The translations under genes and the position numbers were made by a program. A stretch of 64,000 bases of DNA from a virus. A model generated the notes under the pieces. That model did no database searches. It was not told the origin of the DNA and was given only the letters and a program-made list of their open reading frames with translations. Positions 5,355 to 12,877 of this stretch are shown here, piece after piece (position 1 is the stretch's first letter; the number at the start of each line of letters is the position of its first letter). The stretch is from IMG/VR virus record IMGVR_UViG_3300032296_003307, positions 204,740-268,739 of that record, one strand, 5' to 3'.

Positions 5355-5663
5355 ATGAAACAAAAAATTAATAAACTCGGTGCTTTGGTATCTGTAATGA
5401 TATGGTTTGTTCTTATAACCATCTTAGGTATCTTTTTGACTTCTTGTGGTAAGCCAAAGAACAGGATTGAAAAAGGTGATATTGTTCAGAAGTGTCAGAT
5501 TGATTCTATTAATGTTTTACCACAGCATTCAACAATCGAACCTGACAGGAAGTGTGAATATTTTACAAGTTGTGGAAGTAGAATTGTGTCACATGAAGGC
5601 GCTTTCAGGGTTGGTGATACTGTGACTTACGTATATAAGAAATCTAATAGTCAGAAAAACTGA
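5355..5663 (+). CDS. Small lipoprotein
   Basis: 102 residues from the ATG that follows the TATCTTTG promoter. A longer upstream frame exists but runs through tRNA-Pro and is not the start. The N-terminus has basic residues, a long hydrophobic segment (VSVMIWFVLITILGIF) and the lipobox LTSC, so it should be lipid-anchored after signal peptidase II cleavage. The mature part is about 70 residues with four Cys. Phage lipoproteins often modify the envelope or block superinfection, but nothing here proves that. The 3' end overlaps the convergent gene by 20 bp. Confidence 0.7.
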   Translation: MKQKINKLGALVSVMIWFVLITILGIFLTSCGKPKNRIEKGDIVQKCQIDSINVLPQHSTIEPDRKCEYFTSCGSRIVSHEGAFRVGDTVTYVYKKSNSQKN

Positions 5664-6300
5664 TTAACTTTTTTATACGGTTCATAGATTCTGTCATACC
5701 GTCTTGGTAATCATATTTTCCAACATAAACGTCAGGATATTGTACGGTAATTGGATATTTTTTGCCGATTCTTTCCATAATATCATCCTGAATCGCTTCA
5801 GGACTATTCTCACTTAAATCGTCAAGTTCTGATTGAAACATACTTACTTTTTCTTCAAATTCAAAATCACCAAATTCTAAATTTGGGTAATATTTTTCAA
5901 CCACTTCATCCATTTTATTTGTATTTAAATCTCCAATAGTAACTACCGTTCCGTCGGCCATTTTTACAGTGCTGTTTGGATAAATTAAAACAGAATCTAA
6001 TTCTAAATCGTACGAAATTAAAATAGATGAAGTACGTATTGGTTCAATAGCATAATTCGTAACTTTATAAATTAATTTGGCGTAAGGGGTTTCTACAATT
6101 CCGGGGTTTTCAATTACCTCAGAAATAAGTTTAAAATAGTTTTTTTCACCACCGTAATATTCAACAATATAAGGTAAAAAATCTTCCAAGCCCCAACTTT
6201 CTTTCCCTATAAATCTTGAAACTTGATTTAAATTATATACATCAACACCTCTGGCATCCCAAAGTTTAAATAGTACTTTTTTTTCTTGGTCTGTTAACAT
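5644..6300 (-). CDS. Hypothetical protein with C-terminal RIKKLISFSDY tag
   Basis: 218 residues, paralogous to the next upstream gene (6302-7084): both begin with a helix (LTDQEKKVLFKLW versus LTPNQKKILSIIW), share a YYGG motif and end in nearly the same tag, RIK(K/N)LISFSDY. The body is acidic and mixed alpha/beta. Its start follows the upstream stop after 1 bp, so the pair is one transcript. The shared C-terminal tag fits a targeting role. Function unknown. Confidence 0.65.
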   Translation of the reverse strand: MLTDQEKKVLFKLWDARGVDVYNLNQVSRFIGKESWGLEDFLPYIVEYYGGEKNYFKLISEVIENPGIVETPYAKLIYKVTNYAIEPIRTSSILISYDLELDSVLIYPNSTVKMADGTVVTIGDLNTNKMDEVVEKYYPNLEFGDFEFEEKVSMFQSELDDLSENSPEAIQDDIMERIGKKYPITVQYPDVYVGKYDYQDGMTESMNRIKKLISFSDY

Positions 6301-6301
6301 A

Positions 6302-7084
6302 TTAATAATCTGAAAAAGATATTAAATTTTTTATTCTAATTACTGACTCGTTCAGATTTCCCAAATCAAAATCAACAATTTCAACTTTTGGTATATTTGG
6401 TTTTGGTGTAGGTGATGTTTGAACAAAAAATTTTTCTCGGGCAATTTTATTTAAGTAATCACTGGCGTTTTCTTTAATAGTTTCAATTAGTTCCTTAAAA
6501 TCTCCGTATATTTCTTTTTGATATTGTATATATTCTTCGCTACCAACTTCAATTTGAGGTAAATATTTTTCCATAAGTTGTTTGATTCCTAAATTTTTGA
6601 TTTCCAAAACAGGAATATATGTTGTTTCCCTGTTAAGGGTTGTGAACTTAAGAGTTGAACTTGGATGTAAATAAATTTTTTTCAAATACATTTTTGTGTT
6701 TTTAGGAACGCCATTATCATAGTAGGTTTGTACTAATTGTATGTCACCTAATTTTAAAAAAATGGTACCCATTGGGTTAATTAACGAACGGTCTTTTTTT
6801 GTTTCCTTTTTATAGACACCAAACTCCTGTAATATTTTTTCTTTGTATTTTTCTAATCCGCCGTAGTAATCAAAAAATAAATCGGTATAATATTCAGGTT
6901 GTAATTTATCTTTTGTGTAATAACCCACAAAACGTAAATCGCTTTCTAACCTATTTGGGTCAAAACCTTTTTTATTCCAAATAATGGATAGGATTTTTTT
7001 CTGATTTGGTGTTAATCTAGGTTCTCTTAAACCAAAAATTTTTTTTAGGTCAAATTCGTTAATTAGAGAAATTTTATTACCCAT
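6302..7084 (-). CDS. Hypothetical protein, paralogue of the neighbour, with C-terminal tag
   Basis: 260 residues with the same architecture as the 5644-6300 product but with about 20 extra N-terminal residues (MGNKISLINEFDLKKIFGLREP). That leader contains I-N-E. The C-terminus is SVIRIKNLISFSDY. An ATATTTAT motif lies 6 nt before ATG, so it is probably a late gene. Either or both proteins may be internal virion components. No family recognised. Confidence 0.65.
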   Translation of the reverse strand: MGNKISLINEFDLKKIFGLREPRLTPNQKKILSIIWNKKGFDPNRLESDLRFVGYYTKDKLQPEYYTDLFFDYYGGLEKYKEKILQEFGVYKKETKKDRSLINPMGTIFLKLGDIQLVQTYYDNGVPKNTKMYLKKIYLHPSSTLKFTTLNRETTYIPVLEIKNLGIKQLMEKYLPQIEVGSEEYIQYQKEIYGDFKELIETIKENASDYLNKIAREKFFVQTSPTPKPNIPKVEIVDFDLGNLNESVIRIKNLISFSDY

Positions 7085-7090
7085 GATTTT

Positions 7091-7098
7091 ATAAATAT
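7091..7098 (-). promoter_or_regulatory. Candidate late promoter octamer (ATATTTAT)
   Basis: ATATTTAT on the minus strand, 6 nt before the ATG at 7084. Confidence 0.55.
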
Positions 7099-7121
7099 TT
7101 GTTTTTTTAATTAAACTGATA

Positions 7122-7129
7122 TATATTTG
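7122..7129 (+). promoter_or_regulatory. Bacteroidota-type promoter -7 element (TATATTTG)
   Basis: TATATTTG, 20 nt before the ATG of a 42-residue gene. It drives a short operon that continues into two tRNAs. Confidence 0.55.
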
Positions 7130-7149
7130 TAAGGTAATGTAATAAAGAT

Positions 7150-7278
7150 ATGGGAAAGTTCAGTTATGATGACTTTAACGAGGAAGAACAACCACGTAAA
7201 GGGTCAAGAAACGACAAAAAAGAGAGCAAGAAACCTAAACTTACAGACAAAACAAAAAAACCTAAAAAACCGAAATAA
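7150..7278 (+). CDS. Small lysine-rich protein (42 aa)
   Basis: Begins MGKFSYDDFNEEEQPRKG and ends in a Lys/Pro-rich tail (KTKKPKKPK). The acidic head and strongly basic tail suggest a nucleic-acid or ribosome contact, but this is only composition. It lies 20 nt behind a TAnnTTTG promoter and 2 bp before the next gene. Confidence 0.5.
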   Translation: MGKFSYDDFNEEEQPRKGSRNDKKESKKPKLTDKTKKPKKPK

Positions 7279-7280
7279 CA

Positions 7281-7481
7281 ATGTCAAACAAAGAAAAAAA
7301 ACCAATTAATGCGGAAAATCTACAGAAGATTTCAAACGGAAATGAAATCCACATTAATATTGGAAAAAAATTCTTTGATATGGGTGATGTTGAGGTCATA
7401 GAAATACAAAGACCCAAAGAACCCGTCTACGGTGAAGATGAGTGGGATAATATACACGGAGATATAGTACACTTCACCTAA
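7281..7481 (+). CDS. Small hypothetical protein (66 aa)
   Basis: Begins MSNKEKKPINAENLQK; mixed charge, no membrane segment. Second gene of an early operon that continues, 7 bp after its stop, into tRNA-Ile and tRNA-Met. Function unknown. Confidence 0.55.
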   Translation: MSNKEKKPINAENLQKISNGNEIHINIGKKFFDMGDVEVIEIQRPKEPVYGEDEWDNIHGDIVHFT

Positions 7482-7488
7482 TCAATAT

Positions 7489-7562
7489 AGACGGGTGGCG
7501 CAATAGGTTAGCGCAGGATTCTTATACAATCAAGGTTACGGGTTCAAGTCCCGTCTCGTCTA
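7489..7562 (+). tRNA. tRNA-Ile (TAT)
   Basis: Acceptor AGACGGG/CTCGTCT, anticodon loop CTTATAC (anticodon TAT, reads AUA) in a four-pair stem GATT/AATC, T-arm ACGGGTTCAAGTCCCGT, discriminator A. A TAT anticodon is uncommon, since most bacteria read AUA with a lysidine-modified CAT tRNA. Confidence 0.8.
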
Positions 7563-7566
7563 CTTC

Positions 7567-7640
7567 GGGCCTTTAGCTCAGTCGGTCAGAGCAGGACACT
7601 CATAATGTCAAGGTCGTAGGTTCGAACCCTACAAGGCCCA
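7567..7640 (+). tRNA. tRNA-Met (CAT), third CAT tRNA
   Basis: Acceptor GGGCCTT/AAGGCCC, anticodon loop CTCATAA in stem GACA/TGTC, T-arm GTAGGTTCGAACCCTAC, discriminator A. Could be elongator Met or Ile-CAU. Confidence 0.85.
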
Positions 7641-7678
7641 CAAATTATAATTTTATTCCTTTTTTTATTGAGTTATCC

Positions 7679-7686
7679 ATATTTAT
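7679..7686 (+). promoter_or_regulatory. Candidate late promoter octamer (ATATTTAT)
   Basis: ATATTTAT, 5 nt before the chosen ATG at 7692. It overlaps the longer alternative start, which argues for the shorter protein. Confidence 0.55.
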
Positions 7687-7691
7687 TTATT

Positions 7692-8318
7692 ATGGATTTT
7701 ACTCAGATTATTATTACCCTGTTAACTTCAATTACTTCTGTTATTGTTGCACTTATAACCGCAGGGTTTATTCGTAGAAAAGATGACAAAGCAAAGGCGG
7801 AAAAATCTAAAAAACAATTAATAGACCAAATTCAAAAAGACGAGTTGATTCACGCAACTCTAAGGGAAATAAGAAGAAAATATAACGCTGATAGAGTATT
7901 CATAACTCAGTTCCATAACGGAGGTACGTTTTATACTAATTCACCAATGCAGAAAGCGTCGGTAACATACGAAAGATGTTCAGATGGATTAAAAAGAATT
8001 GCTGACCAATTTCAGAATTATTTGGTGAGCAATCTTTCTTGGTACGCATCTAAAGTACTTAAAAACCAAGCTTTTTTTTATGACATTGATGAAGTTGTTG
8101 ACGATATAATAATGAAAAGTGTTTTTAAAAATTACTCTACGTGGGCACACGCCGCGGTTCCAATAATGGATAATAATAAAAATCCCATAGCGGTACTTGC
8201 CATGGATTGGGTCATATCAGAACTACCTGTTGAGTATGTCGATGATGAAGATTTTAACGATGAGTTTACCGAAGAATTTACAAAAGACGGAAATTCCTTA
8301 AAAACATACTTAATGTGA
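7692..8318 (+). CDS. Membrane-anchored protein with GAF-like domain
   Basis: 208 residues from ATG 7692, chosen because the octamer lies just before it. One N-terminal transmembrane helix (about residues 4-26, IIITLLTSITSVIVALITAG) is followed by RRKDDKAKAEKSKK, so the C-terminal part should face the cytoplasm. The soluble part (RVFITQFHNGGTFY, then AAVPIMDNNKNPIAVLAMDW) resembles GAF-type sensor domains in the spacing of its core strands. The ligand is unknown. It precedes the degenerate M23-like gene by 12 bp. Confidence 0.55.
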   Translation: MDFTQIIITLLTSITSVIVALITAGFIRRKDDKAKAEKSKKQLIDQIQKDELIHATLREIRRKYNADRVFITQFHNGGTFYTNSPMQKASVTYERCSDGLKRIADQFQNYLVSNLSWYASKVLKNQAFFYDIDEVVDDIIMKSVFKNYSTWAHAAVPIMDNNKNPIAVLAMDWVISELPVEYVDDEDFNDEFTEEFTKDGNSLKTYLM

Positions 8319-8325
8319 TATTTAT
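8318..8325 (+). promoter_or_regulatory. Candidate late promoter octamer (ATATTTAT)
   Basis: ATATTTAT overlapping the previous stop codon, 5 nt before ATG 8331. Confidence 0.55.
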
Positions 8326-8330
8326 AATAT

Positions 8331-8960
8331 ATGTCTGACATTATTGCAGGAAATTTTCAGTGGAAGTCTAACGGAGGTCCTCGTAATCACCCATCAGGTT
8401 CTTGGAAATTATCTAATGCGTGGGATTTAGAGTCCAGAGAGGGTAATGATGTGTTTTCCGCTGTTAATGGAATGGTAACCGAAAAACAAAGTCCGTCAAC
8501 ACCAGGTCATCTGTATGGTACATCGATAACTATAAGAGGTGAAGGTTCCTACCCAACTATTTTTTATAGTAATTTAAGTTCTGTAAATGTTAACGTAGGG
8601 TCACAAGTTAGAGTCGGTGATAAACTAGGTGAAATTGCAAACGCGCCGGCAGGTACATCCCCTTATATACACATAGCTCTACCAATTGGAAAAGATATAA
8701 CATCGATTATAAGTAACAACGGTTCTTTTGTATCTCCATCTGGTTCATCTTCAGGTGTTGAGGATGCCGCGGTCGCCGCAGGAGCCGCAGGAGCGACTGC
8801 GTTGGCTAGTGGTGATGGTAAAAAAGATAATGGAGATGGTGGAAGTTTTATGGACAAATTTTATGGTACTTTAACCAAAGGTTTATTACCCTTTGGATTA
8901 GTTACGGGTGTTGCCGGTATGAAAGAAGAGGTCGAAAGAATTAAAGAACTTATGAAATAA
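8331..8960 (+). CDS. M23/LytM-like protein with degenerate active site and C-terminal tag
   Basis: 209 residues. Residues 25-125 follow the lysostaphin-type M23 layout: NAWDLESREGNDVFSAVNGMV corresponds to HxGxD...GTPVxAaxdGxV, a central strand GTSITIRGEG, VGSQVRVGDKLGEI, and PYIHIALPIG for the HxH strand. The first metal-binding His is replaced by Asn and only one His of HxH is present, so peptidase activity is doubtful; it may only bind peptidoglycan. An Ala/Gly-rich stretch (130-165) leads to a C-terminal helix, EEVERIKELMK, matching tags on other proteins here. Confidence 0.6.
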   Translation: MSDIIAGNFQWKSNGGPRNHPSGSWKLSNAWDLESREGNDVFSAVNGMVTEKQSPSTPGHLYGTSITIRGEGSYPTIFYSNLSSVNVNVGSQVRVGDKLGEIANAPAGTSPYIHIALPIGKDITSIISNNGSFVSPSGSSSGVEDAAVAAGAAGATALASGDGKKDNGDGGSFMDKFYGTLTKGLLPFGLVTGVAGMKEEVERIKELMK

Positions 8961-8987
8961 AAAAACCCACTCAGAGTGGGTTTTTTT
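8961..8987 (+). terminator. Bidirectional terminator
   Basis: AAAAACCCACT / AGTGGGTTTTTTT hairpin between two converging genes; A and T runs on both sides allow termination in either direction. Confidence 0.8.
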
Positions 8988-9005
8988 AATGTTGTTAATT
9001 ACTGA

Positions 9006-9191
9006 TTACTTTTTTGTTTCTTCTTTTTTTACTTCTTTAGTACACGTGTCTTTACAAGTAGAATCTTTCTTACAAGTATCAACACATTCTTTCTTCGTTG
9101 TTGTGTCTACAACGGCTTGTTCAGTTGAGTTCGAACATGAAACGAAAGTTAACATAGTAATTGTTACGAATGCGATAAATAAATTTTTCAT
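9006..9191 (-). CDS. Small cysteine-rich lipoprotein
   Basis: 61 residues: signal peptide with basic start and hydrophobic core (FIAFVTITMLTF), lipobox FVSC, then a short Cys/Lys/Thr-rich mature chain (CVDTCKKDSTCKDTC). A single-gene unit with its own TAATTTTG promoter and a terminator. Small phage-encoded lipoproteins are candidates for superinfection exclusion, but this is inference. Confidence 0.65.
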   Translation of the reverse strand: MKNLFIAFVTITMLTFVSCSNSTEQAVVDTTTKKECVDTCKKDSTCKDTCTKEVKKEETKK

Positions 9192-9211
9192 TTTTCTTTT
9201 TATTAATTATA

Positions 9212-9219
9212 CAAAATTA
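9212..9219 (-). promoter_or_regulatory. Bacteroidota-type promoter -7 element (TAATTTTG)
   Basis: TAATTTTG on the minus strand, 20 nt before the ATG of the Cys-rich lipoprotein. Confidence 0.55.
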
Positions 9220-9247
9220 AATATATAAAAAAAAGGTAAAGTTCGCC

Positions 9248-9277
9248 ATATTTATTGTGTATAGTAAAAATATTTAT
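9248..9277 (+). promoter_or_regulatory. Two candidate late promoter octamers (ATATTTAT x2)
   Basis: ATATTTAT occurs at 9248-9255 and again at 9270-9277, the second 5 nt before ATG 9283. Confidence 0.55.
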
Positions 9278-9282
9278 CATTT

Positions 9283-9639
9283 ATGGAACATTTAAAAAAA
9301 ATTATACACGAAAGTTTGGGACGTGTTCTCAAAGAACAAATGGCTGCCCCAATGGAGGGACAAAAACAAGCGACGCAACAACCTCAAAAATCTATTAAAC
9401 CTAAAAAAGACGAAATTAAAGTTCCTGAAAATTGTTTTGGCGGACCTAAAAAACAAGCCGGTGGTTTAGTCGCTTTAATTCAAGTATTAATGAAGGATAG
9501 TGATAGAAACGGTGAAAGAGCGGTTGAGGAAATTAAAAGATTCTCAGAAGGTAAATCTAAACCTGACCCTAAAGAAGTGGTACAAATTTTAAACAAATAC
9601 AACAAACAAAAATATTTGGGATACGCAGGTTGTTTCTAA
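9283..9639 (+). CDS. Basic hypothetical protein with N-terminal tag
   Basis: 118 residues. Starts MEHLKKIIHESLGRVLKEQ, an amphipathic helix ending in L-K-E, which fits the tag plus (L/I)xE cleavage-site pattern. A Lys/Gln/Pro-rich linker and a small helical domain (about residues 55-118, with CFGGPKKQAGGLVALIQVLM) follow. Single late gene with a double octamer and a terminator. Possibly an internal virion protein; no family recognised. Confidence 0.6.
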   Translation: MEHLKKIIHESLGRVLKEQMAAPMEGQKQATQQPQKSIKPKKDEIKVPENCFGGPKKQAGGLVALIQVLMKDSDRNGERAVEEIKRFSEGKSKPDPKEVVQILNKYNKQKYLGYAGCF

Positions 9640-9659
9640 TTTAAAAAATATTAAAAAGA

Positions 9660-9687
9660 AAAGGTGGTCAATGACCACCTTTTTTTG
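9660..9687 (+). terminator. Bidirectional terminator
   Basis: AAGGTGGTCA / TGACCACCTT near-palindrome followed by a T run, between the 9283-9639 gene and the 3' end of the convergent tmRNA. Confidence 0.8.
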
Positions 9688-9691
9688 TTTG

Positions 9692-10072
9692 TGGAGGTGG
9701 AGGGTATCGAACCCTCGTCCAGTCTACCTTGACTGTAAGGTACTACACGTTTAGGTTAACATTTGCTAATGTTCCAAACTTCACAATTCCCTTATTTTAT
9801 AGTGGTTCGGTTTACTGAGAACTAATCCTCCACTTGTTTCTTTTAAGATAGAAACCACACCTCTAAAGGACTTATGTTCCTAGGTTAATGTCCTCCCGAC
9901 CTGAGTGTTATAGCGATTAGGCTACAACTGAAGCCTCTTCACGGAACAAACCGCAAGCTGCCATGTTATTTAAAACGTTGCCGTCTAATTGGTTAAATCA
10001 GTTTTTAATGAGTTAATTCAGCTCATACGTGCACCTTACCTTCAAAAATACCTGTCAAATCCAGTCACCCCC
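9692..10072 (-). ncRNA. ssrA: tmRNA (transfer-messenger RNA)
   Basis: On the minus strand the 5' end GGGGGTGACTGGATTTGACA and the 3' end GAGGGTTCGATACCCTC then CACCTCC-A match tmRNA ends. The acceptor GGGGGTG/CACCTCC contains G3-U70, the alanine identity pair, with A73; CCA is not encoded. About 90 nt inside, TTAGAC precedes a likely GGC resume codon and a tag frame starting GNVLNNMAAC and ending EEASVVA before TAA, about 21 codons. The hydrophobic VVA end suits protease recognition; the length is greater than the usual ~8-15 codons. Size 381 nt is normal. It would free stalled ribosomes and tag the products. Confidence 0.88.
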
Positions 10073-10090
10073 ATATTTCAAAGAACACTA

Positions 10091-10098
10091 CAAATATA
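10091..10098 (-). promoter_or_regulatory. Bacteroidota-type promoter -7 element for tmRNA (TATATTTG)
   Basis: TATATTTG on the minus strand, about 18 nt before the tmRNA 5' end, leaving a short 5' leader for RNase P removal. Confidence 0.5.
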
Positions 10099-10121
10099 CT
10101 AACACTATAAATATATTCCAA

Positions 10122-10129
10122 GTATTTAT
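10122..10129 (+). promoter_or_regulatory. Candidate late promoter octamer (GTATTTAT)
   Basis: GTATTTAT, 9 nt before ATG 10139, divergent from the tmRNA promoter. Confidence 0.5.
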
Positions 10130-10138
10130 AAGAAACAT

Positions 10139-11971
10139 ATGAAACTTTTTTCAATACTGACCGAGTCAAAAAAATCTGACGTAAAAAAAGAATTACTGTC
10201 TAAATTTCCTGAAGCCGAAATGTATATTGACCGTGCGATTAATTCTGACCCAACAGGATTCAAATATATGGATTACATTAAACGTTCATTTATTGATTTA
10301 TATCCTATTTCTAAAAGTTGGGGTAATGAAGAAAGTCTTGTTGAATATTTTGACGATATATCTTGGTTTGAAAACAATTATAAAAGATTATCTATTGATG
10401 ATATTGATTCAATATATGAAGACGCTAAGGCGGACAACGCATCGCAAAAAATGTTGAGAAGCATTGTATCAATAAATCCAAACAAAATAAGGGATATTAA
10501 TTCTTGGGACATTAGGACGTTAAAATATGTTAGGGATTATGTTAATTCTAAAAAAACAAGAAAACAAATGGAAAAAGAAGCCAAGGAAGGTGCTGACTTG
10601 GTTTATGAATCCCCAAACAAAAAAGTTTTAGTTTTCAAAGTTAAAACACATGCCGCCGCTTGTTACTATGGTAGAAATACCAAATGGTGTGTAACAACCG
10701 CAGGACAACCTGGTCATTTTCAAAGGGAAACCCAAGATTACGATATGTATTTTGTTGTTGATAGAACAGGTGAAAGGGAAAAATTGGCGGTACAGAAACC
10801 AAAAGACAGACGCAAATCAAACTTCTTGAAAGTATGGAATGAAAAAGACGTTGAAAAGGGTCCTAATCATTTATACGATTTGTATCCTGAAGTACATGAT
10901 GTATTTGTTGGTGATTCAATGAACGAAACAATTAAGTTCTTAAAATCATTAACAACAGATAATTTGGGTAAGTACCGTTGGGATTATCCTGATGATTTAA
11001 TTACTGATATGTATTTGGCGGGTTCTACTGAAGAGGGTAATTTAAGGATAATAATTGAGATTACCTTTTCAGATAAAAGTTTTTGGGAAATGTATGATAT
11101 AAATGAATATGATAGTACATTAATTCAAACTGTCTATTCTCCTTACAACAGTTGGGATTTTTGGGACACATACACAATAAAAGAAGATTTTGAAGAAGGT
11201 TATTTGTGGAACTACGCAACCAACGAGCAACAAGAAGAAATATCAAGGTTATGTCAAATTTTATTTCCATCATATCTTGTACAATTAAAACAAAATACAT
11301 TGGACGAAATGCCTAAGGAATTTAATCAGTTAGTAGAAAAAACTTTCCCAAGAAAAATTGATAGTATGGTCTATGAGTACACAGCATCAAAGAATAATGA
11401 AGCCGAACACAACGTTAGAGATGGATTAGAAAGTGAATATTGCGACATATTCAAAGAATATAATGGTAAGGTGATGTCTTGTTTTTATAGATACGCCTTT
11501 AATGTTAATGACCTTATCAGGTTATTAGAAGATTACAAAGGTGGTGATGTTTTTGATTCTTTAAGAGCATATGTAAATAGAGTGTCTGACGCACCATATG
11601 AAATTAGTGATTGGGCTTACCAAGGTGGGGGGTCATCTGACGAATACAATGGTATGGAAAACGAATTTGACTCTTTAATTAACGCGATGCAAGAATCGGT
11701 TGATAGTAGTGAAGATGTTGAAGACATTACCCGAAAAACAGAGGAGTACAACAACTTCAACAAATTTTTAGAAAAAAATAAAATAACTGTTGGAGATTGG
11801 AATACATTACCATCGGACAATAATTTTTCCTTTAGAATTAATACAATTGACTTTAAAGAGGGTAAGGTGGACCTTCAAATCAAATCAAACGATACGGGCA
11901 ACATGAAAGAATATTTCCCCACCTACGAAGAATTTACAAGTTTATTATACAATTATCAACTTTTTAGATAA
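10139..11971 (+). CDS. Large hypothetical protein with TKWC-type domain
   Basis: 610 residues. N-terminus MKLFSILTESKKS contains L-T-E, a possible prohead-protease site. Around residues 165-260 it has YYGRNTKWCVTTAG and a following strand region (MYFVVDRTGEREKLAVQ). A similar Y-G-x-x-T-(K/R)-W-C motif recurs, as far as I recall, in proteins of large phages, without an assigned activity. The rest is acidic, rich in Asp/Asn/Tyr, without membrane segments. It is large and preceded by an octamer, so probably a late, possibly internal virion protein. Function unknown. Confidence 0.6.
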   Translation: MKLFSILTESKKSDVKKELLSKFPEAEMYIDRAINSDPTGFKYMDYIKRSFIDLYPISKSWGNEESLVEYFDDISWFENNYKRLSIDDIDSIYEDAKADNASQKMLRSIVSINPNKIRDINSWDIRTLKYVRDYVNSKKTRKQMEKEAKEGADLVYESPNKKVLVFKVKTHAAACYYGRNTKWCVTTAGQPGHFQRETQDYDMYFVVDRTGEREKLAVQKPKDRRKSNFLKVWNEKDVEKGPNHLYDLYPEVHDVFVGDSMNETIKFLKSLTTDNLGKYRWDYPDDLITDMYLAGSTEEGNLRIIIEITFSDKSFWEMYDINEYDSTLIQTVYSPYNSWDFWDTYTIKEDFEEGYLWNYATNEQQEEISRLCQILFPSYLVQLKQNTLDEMPKEFNQLVEKTFPRKIDSMVYEYTASKNNEAEHNVRDGLESEYCDIFKEYNGKVMSCFYRYAFNVNDLIRLLEDYKGGDVFDSLRAYVNRVSDAPYEISDWAYQGGGSSDEYNGMENEFDSLINAMQESVDSSEDVEDITRKTEEYNNFNKFLEKNKITVGDWNTLPSDNNFSFRINTIDFKEGKVDLQIKSNDTGNMKEYFPTYEEFTSLLYNYQLFR

Positions 11972-11978
11972 TTTTTCG

Positions 11979-11986
11979 TATCTTTG
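11979..11986 (+). promoter_or_regulatory. Bacteroidota-type promoter -7 element (TATCTTTG)
   Basis: TATCTTTG directly after the preceding stop codon, 7 nt before ATG 11994. Confidence 0.6.
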
Positions 11987-11993
11987 TATTCAA

Positions 11994-12863
11994 ATGGAAA
12001 GATTACAATTATTAAAAGACGTTCTGTCTGTACGCACTTGCACATATCAAGAAGATTATTTGGTTGAGTTTTTGAGAAATTACTTAACAGAAAAAAATTA
12101 TGATTTTTTCATTGATGAGTTCAAAAACGTATATGTCACAAAAACTTCACCTGAGTTTGAAGGTCAACATTTTCCTTGTGTGGTTGCTCATACCGACACC
12201 GTACATTGGGGAATGAAATCAATTAATATCAAAGAAGAGATTAAATTGGATTACCAAAAAAGGGAAAAATTGTCATTAAAAGCATACGATGACGAAGGCA
12301 ATCCATCAGGTATTGGTGGCGATGATAAAGCCGGTGTATTTGGATGTTTGAGTTGTTTGGAGGATTTACCACATATCAAAGTTGCGTTGTTTGTTTCAGA
12401 AGAAACAGGTTGTCACGGTTCAAAAATGGCTAATTCTGAATTTTTTTCTGATGTTGCCTACGCCATCCAATTTGACGGACCTGAAAATTATATGATTACC
12501 GAAGTTTGTTCAGGTATCAGATTGTTTGACCGTAATAGTTACTTCTTTGATGTTATTGATGGTGTTTTTACCGAAAAAATGGAATATCACCAATACATGA
12601 TTCACCCATACACAGATGTGTCAATGCTCAAAATGAAATTTGACTTCGCATGTGTGAATATATCAATTGGGTATTACAACTACCACACCGCTCATGAATA
12701 CGTTGTTTTGGACGACGTAGAACGTGGTATTGATGTTTGTAAAACAATCATTGAAAGGTTGGGTTACGAAAAACAACTTTACGAATACAAAAAACCAACT
12801 TACAATCGCCATTTCTACGTAAAAGACGAAGATGAAGATTTTGTTCAAAGGTATTTGTTCTAA
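11994..12863 (+). CDS. M20/M28-type metallopeptidase
   Basis: 289 residues. Metal-site blocks of di-zinc aminopeptidases appear in order: AHTDTVH (His66, Asp68), GIGGDDKAG (Asp110/111), SEETGCHGS (Glu136/137), and a late HTAHEY (His near residue 234) as the last ligand. The layout resembles tripeptidase T/M20 enzymes but is shorter, so the dimerisation domain is reduced. It probably trims peptides in the cytoplasm. It has its own host-type promoter rather than the late octamer, so it is likely early. A phage-borne peptidase of this type is unusual; possible roles are peptide recycling or removal of a defence peptide. Confidence 0.75.
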   Translation: MERLQLLKDVLSVRTCTYQEDYLVEFLRNYLTEKNYDFFIDEFKNVYVTKTSPEFEGQHFPCVVAHTDTVHWGMKSINIKEEIKLDYQKREKLSLKAYDDEGNPSGIGGDDKAGVFGCLSCLEDLPHIKVALFVSEETGCHGSKMANSEFFSDVAYAIQFDGPENYMITEVCSGIRLFDRNSYFFDVIDGVFTEKMEYHQYMIHPYTDVSMLKMKFDFACVNISIGYYNYHTAHEYVVLDDVERGIDVCKTIIERLGYEKQLYEYKKPTYNRHFYVKDEDEDFVQRYLF

Positions 12864-12877
12864 TTAATTATTTCGGC

